A program made the translations under genes and the position numbers. Under the pieces are notes generated by a model. It worked only from the letters and a program-made list of their open reading frames with translations, was not told where the DNA came from and searched no databases. DNA of 35,153 bases, taken from a virus. The stretch is taken from positions 1 to 35,153 of IMG/VR virus record IMGVR_UViG_3300022074_000169; one strand, written 5' to 3'. Positions 1 through 8,553 of the stretch are shown piece after piece (position 1 is the first letter of the stretch; each line of letters opens with the position of its first letter).

Positions 1-2
1 TT

Positions 3-2528
3 AAGGTTCCTACAACCTCAACGGTTGACTCGACGACAACTGTCCCTGGCGTGAACAAAAGCTTACATGTAAGATGGCAAGCAGACGGTACTACAAAGAC
101 ATTCACAGCAGGTAGTGGAACCGACAACACTCCTTCCGGTGCTCGAATGTCGTTTGTCAAGGAAGACAACAATAGGCCAGGTCTAATTACTGATAGCGCA
201 CTTGACGGTTACCTTTTTACTTCTAACGCTAACGGTAAAAATAGTTACTGGTCGCCTCTTCTTGATGAGAATCAGTCCGATTACAGGATGTACAATGCTC
301 AATATAACAACAGTGGTCGGTACAATTATGTCACTGAAATTGGTGTAGCACCTAAAGTGCTTGACATTGTTTCATATGAAGGCAATAGCAGCAATAACAG
401 AGAAATTCCACATAACCTGGGCACAAAACCTGGGATGATTATTGTTAAGTGTACAAACAGTTCAGCAAACTGGATGGTGTTTCACATAAACAGAACACCA
501 GGAACGGTCCTTAATCTTGACGAACAATTTAGCGAGACTTCTCCCCATGATGCATTCCCTACTGAGCCAACTAGTAAAAACTTCTATGTAGGAACTAATG
601 GGTCTATAAATGGATCTGGTTTCCAATACGTAGCATATGTCTTTGCTGCTGATACACCTGGCAAGGTTAAGTGCGGCTCGTACGACGGCAGTGGATCTAA
701 CACAAATATAAATGTTGGATTCCAGGCTGGTTTTGTTCTGATTAAACGCACAAACGGTAGTGCTGATTGGATTGCTACTAATGAAAAAGCAAGTGATCAA
801 TACAAATACTGGAATCCAAACCGCGAGGATAACTCTTTCCAAGGAAATAGTGTAGATTACATTGATTTCCAAGCAACGGAACTTTCTTTGAAGGGTGGCA
901 ACACAGACTTCAATGCTTCTGGCGGTGAATACGTCTATCTTGCAATTGCTAGTGATCTTAATGGTCCTGACTCAACCCAACTCAACCTCCTGGGCGGCCA
1001 AGACCTTGAGTTCTTCACTGATGGTACTCAGATCACGAGTAACCTGGCGGCTAGTGGAAGTCGAGAATCGTTTAGTACCGTAACGTGGTCTGGCAATAGT
1101 AGTACTAGAAACATTAGCCCACAAATCAGTGCTGTTGATTACTTTGATCTTAGTTATAACACTGGTAACAAGTGGATGCTTTGGATAAAATCTCACAACA
1201 ATGCTAATGGTCATAACCTTTACGACAGTGAAAGAGGTATGAAATTCATATCAACTCAGATGACTAATGTGGAAATGTTTGATGAGTACACATTCAAGGG
1301 ACCTGTAGGAACAACAGCATACAAAGTTGGACCTAACGGGTATACAAATGAAAACGGTTCACAGTACATCTCCTGGAACTTCCTTGGATCACCTCAGTTC
1401 TTCGATGTTCAGAAGTATGTTAGCACCGCTAGTACTGGCGCAGCCATCCAGCACGATTTAGGTGTAGAGCCTGGGTTGATTATATTTAAAAATTTGAGCA
1501 CAACTTCTGATTGGTGGGTTTACCATTCAGAGCTCCCCACTAAATATTTTAAGCTCAACCAGGATAACGCTGCGAGCAATATCGGCAATTGGGTTACTGT
1601 TACAGACACTGACTTTACCATTAATGGCTCATGGGATCAGGTAAACGGTAGTATAAATCCAAATAGCTACATCGCCTATCTCTTCGCCAAGGACACTCCT
1701 TATGTGAAGTGTGGTAAATACACAGGTGCTGGTGCTGGTACGCAACTTGATGTAGGGTTTAAACCCAGATGGATGATGATTAAGAGTCTTAATAGCTCAA
1801 GGGATTGGGTTATTATTGATAAGAATTTAGATAGCAACTTCATTGCTGCAAATAGTTATACGAGTAAACAAAGCTTTAACTTCAGCTTTACATCTACAGG
1901 GGTTACTTTAACTACTAGCAGTCCTCACTTTAATACTGATGGCGTTGAGTACGTCTACATCGCCATCGCTGACGAATCCTTAGGACATCCCCCTAGCATC
2001 CCATCCTCATCAACAGTCCAAGGAACACCCGACGTCAATGCTGCCACGATGGTGGTGAATGCTGAGTCATTCGATGTAGGCGATACTGCATCGGCAGCTG
2101 CCCTTGAAGCATCTATCACGTCTGTGGCTGGCTCTGATGGCAACACGTTGCTAGTAGATAGTTCCACTGGTACGTGGATGCCTGGTCTCTATGCCAAAGG
2201 TTCAGAAACTACAGTAACTGCTCCAAGTGCTGATGAGATTACATTTACTTCGACGAACGCTGGTACTACCTCGTTCTCTGGTGTTGATGCAACGCTCACA
2301 AGCCGTACCTGGACATTGGAATCTGGTCCCGCTGCAACTGGCCCTTGGACAGTAGTAGACACTTATGTTGACTACGATGCCCTGAATAGTCAGGACGGTG
2401 CAACACCTTGGTCTTCTAATAAGCCAGCTTTGGCAGCTGATACTTTCTATCGGGTCAAAGTTTCGTATGATTCAAATAACGCAGAGTCGGTCGAGTCTGT
2501 GTACAGCACATTTAAAACTTCTGCCTAA
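3..2528 (+). CDS. Tail fibre protein with tandem repeated domains (5' end outside window)
   Basis: The reading frame is open from the left edge through a GTG at 51, so this is the C-terminal part of a longer protein and the true start is outside. Two similar modules are visible, at about residues 105-310 and 455-665 counted from position 51. Each has an H-[ND]-L-G-x-x-P-G strand, then W-x-V-[FY]-H, then a Y-[IV]-A-Y-[VL]-F-A-x-D-T-P segment leading into K-C-G-x-Y and a W-x-x-x-[DN] region. These modules resemble a domain often repeated in cyanophage tail fibres (DUF7483-like, from memory). The last 100 residues look like a fibronectin-III-type strand set. It heads a fibre cluster and probably contributes to host binding. 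The fibre call is firm; the receptor is unknown. Confidence 0.8.
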   Translation, partial: KVPTTSTVDSTTTVPGVNKSLHVRWQADGTTKTFTAGSGTDNTPSGARMSFVKEDNNRPGLITDSALDGYLFTSNANGKNSYWSPLLDENQSDYRMYNAQYNNSGRYNYVTEIGVAPKVLDIVSYEGNSSNNREIPHNLGTKPGMIIVKCTNSSANWMVFHINRTPGTVLNLDEQFSETSPHDAFPTEPTSKNFYVGTNGSINGSGFQYVAYVFAADTPGKVKCGSYDGSGSNTNINVGFQAGFVLIKRTNGSADWIATNEKASDQYKYWNPNREDNSFQGNSVDYIDFQATELSLKGGNTDFNASGGEYVYLAIASDLNGPDSTQLNLLGGQDLEFFTDGTQITSNLAASGSRESFSTVTWSGNSSTRNISPQISAVDYFDLSYNTGNKWMLWIKSHNNANGHNLYDSERGMKFISTQMTNVEMFDEYTFKGPVGTTAYKVGPNGYTNENGSQYISWNFLGSPQFFDVQKYVSTASTGAAIQHDLGVEPGLIIFKNLSTTSDWWVYHSELPTKYFKLNQDNAASNIGNWVTVTDTDFTINGSWDQVNGSINPNSYIAYLFAKDTPYVKCGKYTGAGAGTQLDVGFKPRWMMIKSLNSSRDWVIIDKNLDSNFIAANSYTSKQSFNFSFTSTGVTLTTSSPHFNTDGVEYVYIAIADESLGHPPSIPSSSTVQGTPDVNAATMVVNAESFDVGDTASAAALEASITSVAGSDGNTLLVDSSTGTWMPGLYAKGSETTVTAPSADEITFTSTNAGTTSFSGVDATLTSRTWTLESGPAATGPWTVVDTYVDYDALNSQDGATPWSSNKPALAADTFYRVKVSYDSNNAESVESVYSTFKTSA

Positions 2529-2545
2529 TTTCTGAGGACAAACTA

Positions 2546-2737
2546 ATGCCCCTTAACTTCCCCAATGCTCCTGTAGCCAACGACACGTACACTTATAGCG
2601 GCGTAACTTACGCCTATGACGGTCAAAAATGGACTTCCCGAGGAGCTCAAACAGGTATTGCTTTGCTGCCTGATGAAAATGGAAACGTTATTATCACCGG
2701 AAACCTGCAAGTTAACGGCGATATTAACGACGCCTAA
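2546..2737 (+). CDS. Small tail-fibre-type protein
   Basis: 63 residues, starting MPLNFPNAP, with a T-Y-x-Y-x-G-V-T-Y-x-Y-D-G-x-K-W segment. This segment is familiar from short proteins and fibre N-termini of T4-like cyanophages. The ATG is preceded by a GAGG ribosome site. It lies between two long fibre genes, 17 bases after the first. It is probably a small virion or fibre-associated protein; no catalytic motif is visible. Confidence 0.7.
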   Translation: MPLNFPNAPVANDTYTYSGVTYAYDGQKWTSRGAQTGIALLPDENGNVIITGNLQVNGDINDA

Positions 2738-2779
2738 TTGTTATACTGAAAACATTAACCGCCGAGTGGAGACACGAAC

Positions 2780-4822
2780 ATGGCAATCAAAATTAGTGGA
2801 GAAACTGTCGTTGATGACAGTAAAAAAGGCCTATTTAATGACGTAGTTGTTAAGGGTGGCGCTGGCGAATCAGGTGAGATTACTCTCAACTGTGAAAACA
2901 ATTCCCACGGCGTAAAGCTGAAGGGACCAGCCCACTCTGCTGGTGCAGACTATACGCTGACACTGCCCGATACATCTGGTAACAACGGCGAAGTGCTGAC
3001 AACAGATGGCTCTGGCGCAATGAGCTGGGAAGAAGTTGTTGGCAATGAAATCTCAGGTACAGCTCCTACTAGCCCCTCTCAAGGTGCTCTGTGGACTGAT
3101 ACAAGTGAAGATCCCGCTGCTCCTATTCTTAAGACCTGGAACGGTTCTGCTTGGGTAGCAGTTGGTTCAGCCGCTCCTAGTGAGTTTGCCCCTGTTATTG
3201 ACGATGTGACCCTTACAGAGAATGATACTACTGGTGCTCGCTTCACCAGCCAGACATTCGATGTAGATGTCAATATGCTGATTGAAGGTGTGCCTCACAG
3301 TCAGAAAGGATTGAAGGGTGAAGTGACCGCTGAGTTCAACGTTTATCCTGCATCTGAACCTGTTAGCTCTAATGTTGTAACAACATTTCCAAACAACAAT
3401 CGGCAGACTTGGTCATTCTCTTGGCCGCAATACGGCACAGCTAGAGTTTATGCAACAAATCCTGCAGGATTCCCTCAATGGTATTTGATGGAAGGTCAAA
3501 ACGGTAGCACTCTTAATTTGCGTTCGGGTGGCCCTGGCGAATATGGTGATACACAGGCATATCACGGAAATGCTACCTCCTTCCGTCAGGCTGTTTATAT
3601 TCAGGCTTCCGGTACATATTATTACATTTATAGTGCAACTCGGTATAAGGATAACAACGGATACGCAAAGGCTTTTAGACGACGCGCAGACGGTACTGAT
3701 GATTGGACTGGCTTTAACCCAGGCTATGAGATGTCACCACCGGTATATGACGACGTATATGACGTTTGGTGGCATTCCAGTAGCAGTGGTTCTAACAGCA
3801 CTATCAGGAAAGGAACTACTCATCTAAGTAATGATTTGGGTGAACAGACTCGAGGCACATCATCACAGAGCGGGACTGGTATTATTGCGCTTGGAACTGA
3901 CAGAGTTGTCTTTAGCAGACGTAATAGTCAGAACGGCCGCATCTACTGTGAAGTATATACAAGAGATGCTGGAAGTATGCAGCATCTAGGAAGTGCAACA
4001 ATAACCACTTTTAATGCTAATTGCACTTACCTTAATTTTGCTGGCGGCTGGTTCTTTATTAAGGTTGATGGTACTATTAAAAAGTCGTCAGACGCACTTA
4101 CATGGAATACCGTTACTATTGGCAATTCTGACTTTGATCTTTTGGAGGTAGTATTTAACCCCTCTACAAATAACATTGAAGCATATGGTCAGGATTATAC
4201 CAACAGCAAATTGGAGATGTGGACCTCCAATAATGGTGGTGCTACTTGGGTGCTAGCTCATGAGGATCAAATCACTTCTACTACTACGCCAAATAATGTT
4301 CTCTTTGGTGGTGGCAAAGTAATTTGGTACGGTTACGCTAATGGTTACTACAACGAGCACTATTATCCCCGCAATGAACAGACACTCACTTTGTCTGGAA
4401 CTGGTGCTGATTACAGCAGCTTCAATGTAGGAGATCTCATTAGACCTGAAGGTTCAACATCTTTGTCTGAGCGAGGAACAATTACTTCTATTTCAGGCGC
4501 GGATATTGAAGTTGAATCTGACTACATTTATCAAGCTGGTGACAAGATTGAAGCAGTCTATCCAACTAACAGTAGTGTTTCCACCCGCTATCTTGTTATT
4601 AGTGCCACAGGAGCCGTCACTGGAACAGTGGGTTCAGACCCTGGCTATGTGTCGGTTGGACCTGATACCAACCAAACCTTGACCTTCCCAGCCACATTCG
4701 ATACAGGTAATGCACCTGATGATGAGCTGGGTGCTGGCACATATATCAAGGTGTCTGCACAAGCTACAAACACTAGTGGCAGCAGTGAATTCGGTCCATC
4801 TAACATCGTTACCCCTAGCTGA
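2780..4822 (+). CDS. Tail fibre protein, phage-type N-terminus and propeller-like centre
   Basis: 680 residues. The first 90 or so (start MAIKISGE, then L-T-L-P-D-T-x-G-N-N-G-x-V-L-T-T-D-G-x-G) match the common N-terminal attachment part of cyanophage fibres. The central region, about 200-560, is rich in aromatic strands and has sialidase/BNR-like pieces (S-x-D-x-x-x-W, S-N-N-G-G-x-T-W), suggesting a beta-propeller-like domain. The end (T-N-T-S-G-S-S-E-F-G-P-S-N) resembles a fibronectin-III strand. It is the third gene of the fibre cluster and is followed by a chaperone-like gene. Propeller-like is inference from sequence pattern; no catalytic residue of a true sialidase is claimed. Confidence 0.8.
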   Translation: MAIKISGETVVDDSKKGLFNDVVVKGGAGESGEITLNCENNSHGVKLKGPAHSAGADYTLTLPDTSGNNGEVLTTDGSGAMSWEEVVGNEISGTAPTSPSQGALWTDTSEDPAAPILKTWNGSAWVAVGSAAPSEFAPVIDDVTLTENDTTGARFTSQTFDVDVNMLIEGVPHSQKGLKGEVTAEFNVYPASEPVSSNVVTTFPNNNRQTWSFSWPQYGTARVYATNPAGFPQWYLMEGQNGSTLNLRSGGPGEYGDTQAYHGNATSFRQAVYIQASGTYYYIYSATRYKDNNGYAKAFRRRADGTDDWTGFNPGYEMSPPVYDDVYDVWWHSSSSGSNSTIRKGTTHLSNDLGEQTRGTSSQSGTGIIALGTDRVVFSRRNSQNGRIYCEVYTRDAGSMQHLGSATITTFNANCTYLNFAGGWFFIKVDGTIKKSSDALTWNTVTIGNSDFDLLEVVFNPSTNNIEAYGQDYTNSKLEMWTSNNGGATWVLAHEDQITSTTTPNNVLFGGGKVIWYGYANGYYNEHYYPRNEQTLTLSGTGADYSSFNVGDLIRPEGSTSLSERGTITSISGADIEVESDYIYQAGDKIEAVYPTNSSVSTRYLVISATGAVTGTVGSDPGYVSVGPDTNQTLTFPATFDTGNAPDDELGAGTYIKVSAQATNTSGSSEFGPSNIVTPS

Positions 4823-4824
4823 TT

Positions 4825-5103
4825 ATGAACCAAGCACAATATGAAGCCGCCAAGAAGCGGTTTGAGACATACGATCTGCGAGTTAAATCTCCCGAGCTTT
4901 CTGTAGAAGATGCATTTGATGTAACAACTGCTGAAAAGGTGCGTGCTGAGCGCGACGCTTTGCTAAGCGCCACTGACTATCGAATGGTTTCTGATGCTCC
5001 CTGGGCTACCCAGCCCTGGGTTGCATACAGGCAAGCATTGCGTGATGTCCCAACTTCTGCTGGATTCCCTCAGAATGTTGAGTGGCCGGTCGAGCCTAGT
5101 TAA
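4825..5103 (+). CDS. Phage tail assembly chaperone-like protein
   Basis: 92 residues. The C-terminal half carries the series R-D-x-L-L, T-D-Y, W, Y-R-Q-A-L-R-D, then G-F-P and W-P. This matches the tail-assembly-chaperone family (Phage_tail_APC type) found next to fibre genes in many phages. The start is 2 bases after the fibre stop, so the two are probably co-translated. By family it would help fold or assemble the preceding fibre. The motif series is clear; the exact partner is inferred from position. Confidence 0.72.
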   Translation: MNQAQYEAAKKRFETYDLRVKSPELSVEDAFDVTTAEKVRAERDALLSATDYRMVSDAPWATQPWVAYRQALRDVPTSAGFPQNVEWPVEPS

Positions 5104-5121
5104 TTATTCGTTTAGATACCA

Positions 5122-5304
5122 ATGAAATACTATTGCAAGCCAGAAAACAGAATCATTGAGACGGAAGAACTGATCCGTAAATATGGTACAGACAAGCCTG
5201 TAGAGGGCCTATCTATTTTCGAGCTGACAACACAACCAGATTTTGATCCCATCGGTTTCATCATCATGGAAGGTGATAAGTACGCTCCTATTCAATCAGT
5301 TTGA
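5122..5304 (+). CDS. Hypothetical small protein
   Basis: 60 residues, mixed charge, no membrane segment and no recognised motif. It follows the chaperone-like gene by 18 bases on the same strand. The next 96 bases hold no gene. They contain an 8-base inverted repeat (AGGAATAA at about 5332, TTATTCCT at about 5365) with a long loop, too weak to call a terminator. Confidence 0.55.
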   Translation: MKYYCKPENRIIETEELIRKYGTDKPVEGLSIFELTTQPDFDPIGFIIMEGDKYAPIQSV

Positions 5305-5400
5305 TTACAAACGATTAAATCTAGAATCTCAGAGGAATAAGCCACAGCCAACTTTGGTTAATTATTATTCCTACAATACAGTTATCGATTAGAACAAAGT

Positions 5401-5682
5401 ATGACGACAGAAGAACGGCAAGCATTTTGGGAAGCTGTTGAGGGGGGCGATAACCCCCTCCTGTCTGTTATGCACAATCTCATTGAAAAGTGGGGTCTGC
5501 CAGCCATCATCATGTGCTTAGGAGACATTGGACAAGTTCTAGCCGAAGACGCTGAAGATGCTGAAGAATTAACCGCAAATCAACGCGGTTTAATTCTTGG
5601 TGCTTGTGCGCAAGTGTGCTCACTTAGTGATCAAATGCACGCTGAAATGGACTTTCTTATAGCAACCGATGGACAAAACTGA
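5401..5682 (+). CDS. Hypothetical protein, acidic helical
   Basis: 93 residues, predicted mostly helical, with an acidic stretch (E-D-A-E-D-A-E-E) near residue 52 and three cysteines in hydrophobic helices. Not recognised. It overlaps the next small gene by 14 bases, suggesting translational coupling. Confidence 0.6.
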   Translation: MTTEERQAFWEAVEGGDNPLLSVMHNLIEKWGLPAIIMCLGDIGQVLAEDAEDAEELTANQRGLILGACAQVCSLSDQMHAEMDFLIATDGQN

Positions 5683-5806
5683 ATTCGAGAATTGGGTTAA
5701 AGTTAAAGAAGCATTAGAAGAAGCAGGTAAAACAGATTCGTTTTACTACAAACGAGCATTAGCAATTCTTGCCGGAGAAACAGATCCTCTAGACAATGTA
5801 AAATAG
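5669..5806 (+). CDS. Hypothetical small protein (45 aa)
   Basis: An ATG at 5669, inside the end of the previous gene, opens a 45-codon frame to TAG at 5804-5806. The product is amphipathic and helical (MDKTEFENW... ending DPLDNVK), without membrane segments. The overlap and the plausible coding composition support it. Function unknown. Confidence 0.55.
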   Translation: MDKTEFENWVKVKEALEEAGKTDSFYYKRALAILAGETDPLDNVK

Positions 5807-5828
5807 ATAGAGACTGTTATATCTTGCT

Positions 5829-6119
5829 ATGGCTAAACAGCGGATGGCAGGGCAAAAACTAAAAGATAGTTTGTCCCCTAATAAACCACGTCGTACACCA
5901 GATCACCCAACAAAGTCACACGTTGTGTTGGCTAAAGAAGGCAGTAAAGAAAAACTTATTCGCTTTGGTGAGCAAGGTGCTAAGACAGCTGGTAAACCAA
6001 AGGCAGGTGAATCAGATAAAATGAAACGTAAACGTGCGTCCTTCAAAGCACGTCATCGTAAAAATATTAATAAAGGAAAGATGTCCGCTGCTTACTGGGC
6101 GGATAAAGCCAAGTGGTAA
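5829..6119 (+). CDS. Small basic cyanophage protein (DUF6321-like)
   Basis: 96 residues, strongly basic. The C-terminus R-A-S-F-K-A-R-H-x-K-N-I-x-K-G-K-M-S-A-A-Y-W-A-D-K-x-K-W is a signature I know from proteins widespread in T4-like cyanophages (DUF6321-like, from memory). The basic character suggests nucleic-acid contact or a virion role, which is inference. It ends 3 bases before the next gene. Confidence 0.7.
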   Translation: MAKQRMAGQKLKDSLSPNKPRRTPDHPTKSHVVLAKEGSKEKLIRFGEQGAKTAGKPKAGESDKMKRKRASFKARHRKNINKGKMSAAYWADKAKW

Positions 6120-6122
6120 AAA

Positions 6123-6734
6123 ATGGACATCAAGATTCCAGAGCCGGTAGGGCTTCCTCAAGCGGTTCCTATTCCAGGAATGCCGCTGGCTATGCCTCAG
6201 CTGGAATTACCAAAGTGGGAACCTGTACCTATATATCGAGATGATGTACCTGCTTTAAATCCTCAAACATCACCGCAGGACCAATCAAGCGAGGAAGAAA
6301 AGGAATCAAATTCACAGCAACAACCGCCCGAGCGAGATCCAGAAGAAGGGATTCCTGCTGATGTGTTGGATATGGTAGATGAAGTGCGCTTTCTATCACC
6401 GCCAGTCCAGCCATTTCCCTGGGAAGAACGTGAGGTTGAAACTGTTGAAACGATTGAACTACCTGGTGGATTTGAAGTGCCTATTCCAAAACAGGAAATT
6501 ATGGTGACAGCTGTCACAACAGCAGGTGCTGCATCAGTCGTATCTGTCGGAGCAACAATGGTTGCAGGTGACCTATTCAAGCGAATCGTCCAAATTACCA
6601 AACCGTTGATTAAGGTTGTTCTGAAGAGAGTGGCAAAGTTTCGGAAGAAAGCTCCTCCTCTGTCCTGGTCAAGGCAGCGATTGGCATCACGTCAGCACAA
6701 ATCGGGTAGAAATCGCTGTCGGGATGGATCGTAA
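6123..6734 (+). CDS. Proline-rich protein with C-terminal membrane segment
   Basis: 203 residues. The first 110 are rich in proline, glutamate and glutamine (disordered). Residues 125-155 form a hydrophobic Ala/Val/Gly segment suitable for one membrane span, followed by a basic helix (K-x-x-K-V-V-L-K-R-V-A-K-F-R-K-K). The architecture is familiar from unnamed cyanophage proteins. The last 41 codons overlap, tail to tail, the end of a gene on the other strand (6610-6734). Membrane placement is inferred; function unknown. Confidence 0.6.
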   Translation: MDIKIPEPVGLPQAVPIPGMPLAMPQLELPKWEPVPIYRDDVPALNPQTSPQDQSSEEEKESNSQQQPPERDPEEGIPADVLDMVDEVRFLSPPVQPFPWEEREVETVETIELPGGFEVPIPKQEIMVTAVTTAGAASVVSVGATMVAGDLFKRIVQITKPLIKVVLKRVAKFRKKAPPLSWSRQRLASRQHKSGRNRCRDGS

Positions 6735-7218
6735 AACCACGCTCATAAATACCAATACATTCTTTTATTCTCACAAGCTCGTAATCCAAGCGTCCTTTTT
6801 CAATTTGAATTTGAGCAAGTGCTTTGCATCGTTCTACAGCTCCACCATCAAGAGGAATAGAAAGCGAAACTTGTGCACCTGCGTTATTACTATTTGAATA
6901 TGTTCCACCATAATTTTCTGTCGTCAAGTAATATGGCGTAAATGAAATGACTGAGCCATTGCAATAAATGCCAGTACCAAACGACTGAGTACTAAGAGAG
7001 CCCTGATTTATCTGCACCGCTTGATTAGCCACTGACCCAGTAATTGCTGCCTGTGGATTAGCAGAGACAGCAGTAGAGTCATTCGCATAAGCTGGTGAGC
7101 AGAAAATTATTGAGAGAAGACCGAGGAGGTATTTGTAACCGTATCTGTTGTGATGGTTCTTGTAGTATCTACCGTTTCGACCAAACCTGCCGCTCGTGTG
7201 GTTACTTCTAACTGCCAT
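6610..7218 (-). CDS. Exported protein of cyanophage type, long signal peptide
   Basis: 202 residues. The N-terminus is an unusually long basic region (about 28 residues rich in R, N, H, Y), then a hydrophobic core (Y-L-L-G-L-L-S-I-I-F) and an A-Y-A cleavage site near residue 45. The mature part is rich in Ser, Asn and Gln and has three or four cysteines. The first 37 codons overlap the end of the upstream gene in another frame. No other ATG, GTG or TTG precedes the signal core, so the overlap is forced. A periplasmic or surface location is predicted; function unknown. Confidence 0.65.
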   Translation of the reverse strand: MAVRSNHTSGRFGRNGRYYKNHHNRYGYKYLLGLLSIIFCSPAYANDSTAVSANPQAAITGSVANQAVQINQGSLSTQSFGTGIYCNGSVISFTPYYLTTENYGGTYSNSNNAGAQVSLSIPLDGGAVERCKALAQIQIEKGRLDYELVRIKECIGIYERGFTIHPDSDFYPICADVMPIAALTRTEEELSSETLPLSSEQP

Positions 7219-7481
7219 GGGAGTGCTGTATCAACAACGTGGAACTCGGGTGAAGCAACAATGTCACCAACAACAGCGGTTCCTGTACTCATATTAACCG
7301 GATGTACGTTGTCTGCATTCCAAGTACTTACAGCACCACCAAATCGTTCTGTAGCAACAGTTTCAGTGATTGTTTGAGTAGCTGTAGTTGTCTGCGTCAT
7401 CGTTCCCGTAGTAAAGTTAGGAGTTACAGATTGCGCAAAAACAGGTGCAGGGATGAGTAATAATAGTAAAAGGGGACGCAT
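7107..7481 (-). CDS. Small exported threonine-rich protein
   Basis: 124 residues. A clear signal peptide occupies residues 1-16 (basic start, then a Leu run, V-F-A-Q cleavage site). The mature chain is very rich in Thr and Val and has no cysteine. Its 3' end overlaps the start of the next exported gene by 112 bases, so the pair are translated together. It diverges from the holin-like gene at 7518 across a 36-base gap that must hold both sets of start signals. Function unknown. Confidence 0.65.
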   Translation of the reverse strand: MRPLLLLLLIPAPVFAQSVTPNFTTGTMTQTTTATQTITETVATERFGGAVSTWNADNVHPVNMSTGTAVVGDIVASPEFHVVDTALPWQLEVTTRAAGLVETVDTTRTITTDTVTNTSSVFSQ

Positions 7482-7517
7482 TTTGTGGGCTTCAATTCTA
7501 CACTTTAATTTTAAATT

Positions 7518-7769
7518 ATGGAGAAAGATGAAGAGCCGAATATCCTAACGTCGCTCATGAAAAATTTAGTACCAGCTGGAGTGTTGAGCTGGGCTTTGGC
7601 GATGCTGACTGCCACATATTTAGGATACGCATCAAATGTTGACGCTGCTTTTATTTCATCACTCGTAACAACAGTGCTTGCTAGCTATGGAATATCACGT
7701 GTAGAGCAAGTTAAAAAGAAAGATCAGAACGCTAAAATAGATAAGAATAAGGATAATACTAATGTCTAA
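7518..7769 (+). CDS. Holin-like small membrane protein (candidate)
   Basis: 83 residues. Two hydrophobic stretches at about 15-37 and 43-62 could be two membrane spans. They are preceded by an acidic N-terminus and followed by a Lys/Asp-rich tail. Size, two spans and a charged tail fit class II holins, but no family motif is visible and no endolysin lies next to it. It overlaps the next gene by 8 bases. The membrane call is sound; the holin role is a guess. Confidence 0.5.
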   Translation: MEKDEEPNILTSLMKNLVPAGVLSWALAMLTATYLGYASNVDAAFISSLVTTVLASYGISRVEQVKKKDQNAKIDKNKDNTNV

Positions 7770-7911
7770 AGAAAAAGCGCAGGCTTTCTTCGAAAAGAAA
7801 AAAGAAGAAGCTAAAAGCAAAGTGAAAGACAAGGAAGGCAAAGAAGGTAAAACAGACACCTCCAAGATGCCTGAAGGTCTTCGTAAGCACTTTGAGAAAA
7901 AGAACAAATAA
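7762..7911 (+). CDS. Hypothetical lysine-rich protein (49 aa)
   Basis: ATG at 7762 overlaps the previous stop. The frame runs 49 codons to TAA at 7909-7911. The product is almost entirely Lys and Glu with a C-terminal M-P-E-G-L-R-K-H-F-E-K-K. Small charged proteins of this kind are frequent near cyanophage virion genes. Its stop overlaps the next ATG by one base. Confidence 0.6.
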   Translation: MSKEKAQAFFEKKKEEAKSKVKDKEGKEGKTDTSKMPEGLRKHFEKKNK

Positions 7912-8072
7912 TGGACAACGACTTCCCTACTCGTATGGCAGGGCAAGCGTTGATGCCTTATGTCAACCCTGGACAGGGTTGTGCCAAGAAACCTGAGCAG
8001 TATCCAGCTCAGCCAAAAGGTGGGATGAGCCACGGTCCACAACTAATGGAAAGCTATGTCAGCCGAAAGTAG
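7911..8072 (+). CDS. Hypothetical small protein (53 aa)
   Basis: ATG at 7911 shares one base with the previous stop. The 53-codon frame ends TAG at 8070-8072. The sequence (MDNDFPTRMAGQALMPY...) is Gly/Pro/Gln-rich and probably unstructured. It overlaps the next gene by 17 bases, continuing a chain of overlapping small genes from 7518 to 8519. Confidence 0.55.
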   Translation: MDNDFPTRMAGQALMPYVNPGQGCAKKPEQYPAQPKGGMSHGPQLMESYVSRK

Positions 8073-8265
8073 GTCAAAAGCAAAATCAAAAGCCAAGTCT
8101 CGGGTCAACGAAGCTGGTAACTACACCAAGCCTGGATTGCGTAAGTCCATCTTCAACCGAATCAAGGCAGGCAGTAAGGGCGGTAAGCCCGGCCAGTGGT
8201 CTGCACGTAAAGCGCAAATGATGGCTAAGGAATACAAAGCCAAGGGTGGAGGATACAAAGACTGA
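8056..8265 (+). CDS. Small basic phage protein (DUF5872-like)
   Basis: 69 residues, very basic. The core K-P-G-L-R-K-x-I-x-N-x-I-K-A-G-x-K-G-G-K-x-G-Q-W-S-A-R-K-A-Q followed by A-x-x-Y-K-x-K-G-G-G-Y-K recurs in T4-like and cyanophage proteins of unknown role. The next gene starts on the last base of the stop. A nucleic-acid contact is plausible from charge only. Confidence 0.68.
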   Translation: MSAESRSKAKSKAKSRVNEAGNYTKPGLRKSIFNRIKAGSKGGKPGQWSARKAQMMAKEYKAKGGGYKD

Positions 8266-8519
8266 TGCCTAAAAAAGAATCACAAAAGTCCTTAGACAGT
8301 TGGACTAAAGAAGAATGGGGCACCAAGTCTGGCAAGAATTCTACGCAAGGTAAGAACGCTACAGGTGAACGTTACTTACCGAAGAAAGCTCGTGAGTCAT
8401 TGAGCGATAAGGAATATGCAAGATCTACAGCTAAGAAACGCGCTGCCATTCGTAAAGGCAAACAATTTAGTAAACAACCAGAAGATGTTGCCAAGAAAAC
8501 CTCAAAACATCGAAGATAA
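8265..8519 (+). CDS. Small basic phage protein (DUF5872-type)
   Basis: 84 residues, basic. The centre T-G-E-R-Y-L-P-K-K-A-R-x-x-L-S-x-x-E-Y-A is the signature I associate with DUF5872. It pairs with the preceding basic gene, as such proteins often do in phage genomes. Function unknown; possibly virion-associated. Confidence 0.65.
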   Translation: MPKKESQKSLDSWTKEEWGTKSGKNSTQGKNATGERYLPKKARESLSDKEYARSTAKKRAAIRKGKQFSKQPEDVAKKTSKHRR

Positions 8520-8553
8520 ATAGTTAAAGTAGGGAACAGATAGATATAAGTTT

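Noticed and set aside
462-872. Open frame of 136 codons on the - strand
   Set aside because: It is the antisense shadow of the tail-fibre gene, Cys- and Ile-rich with no plausible start signals.
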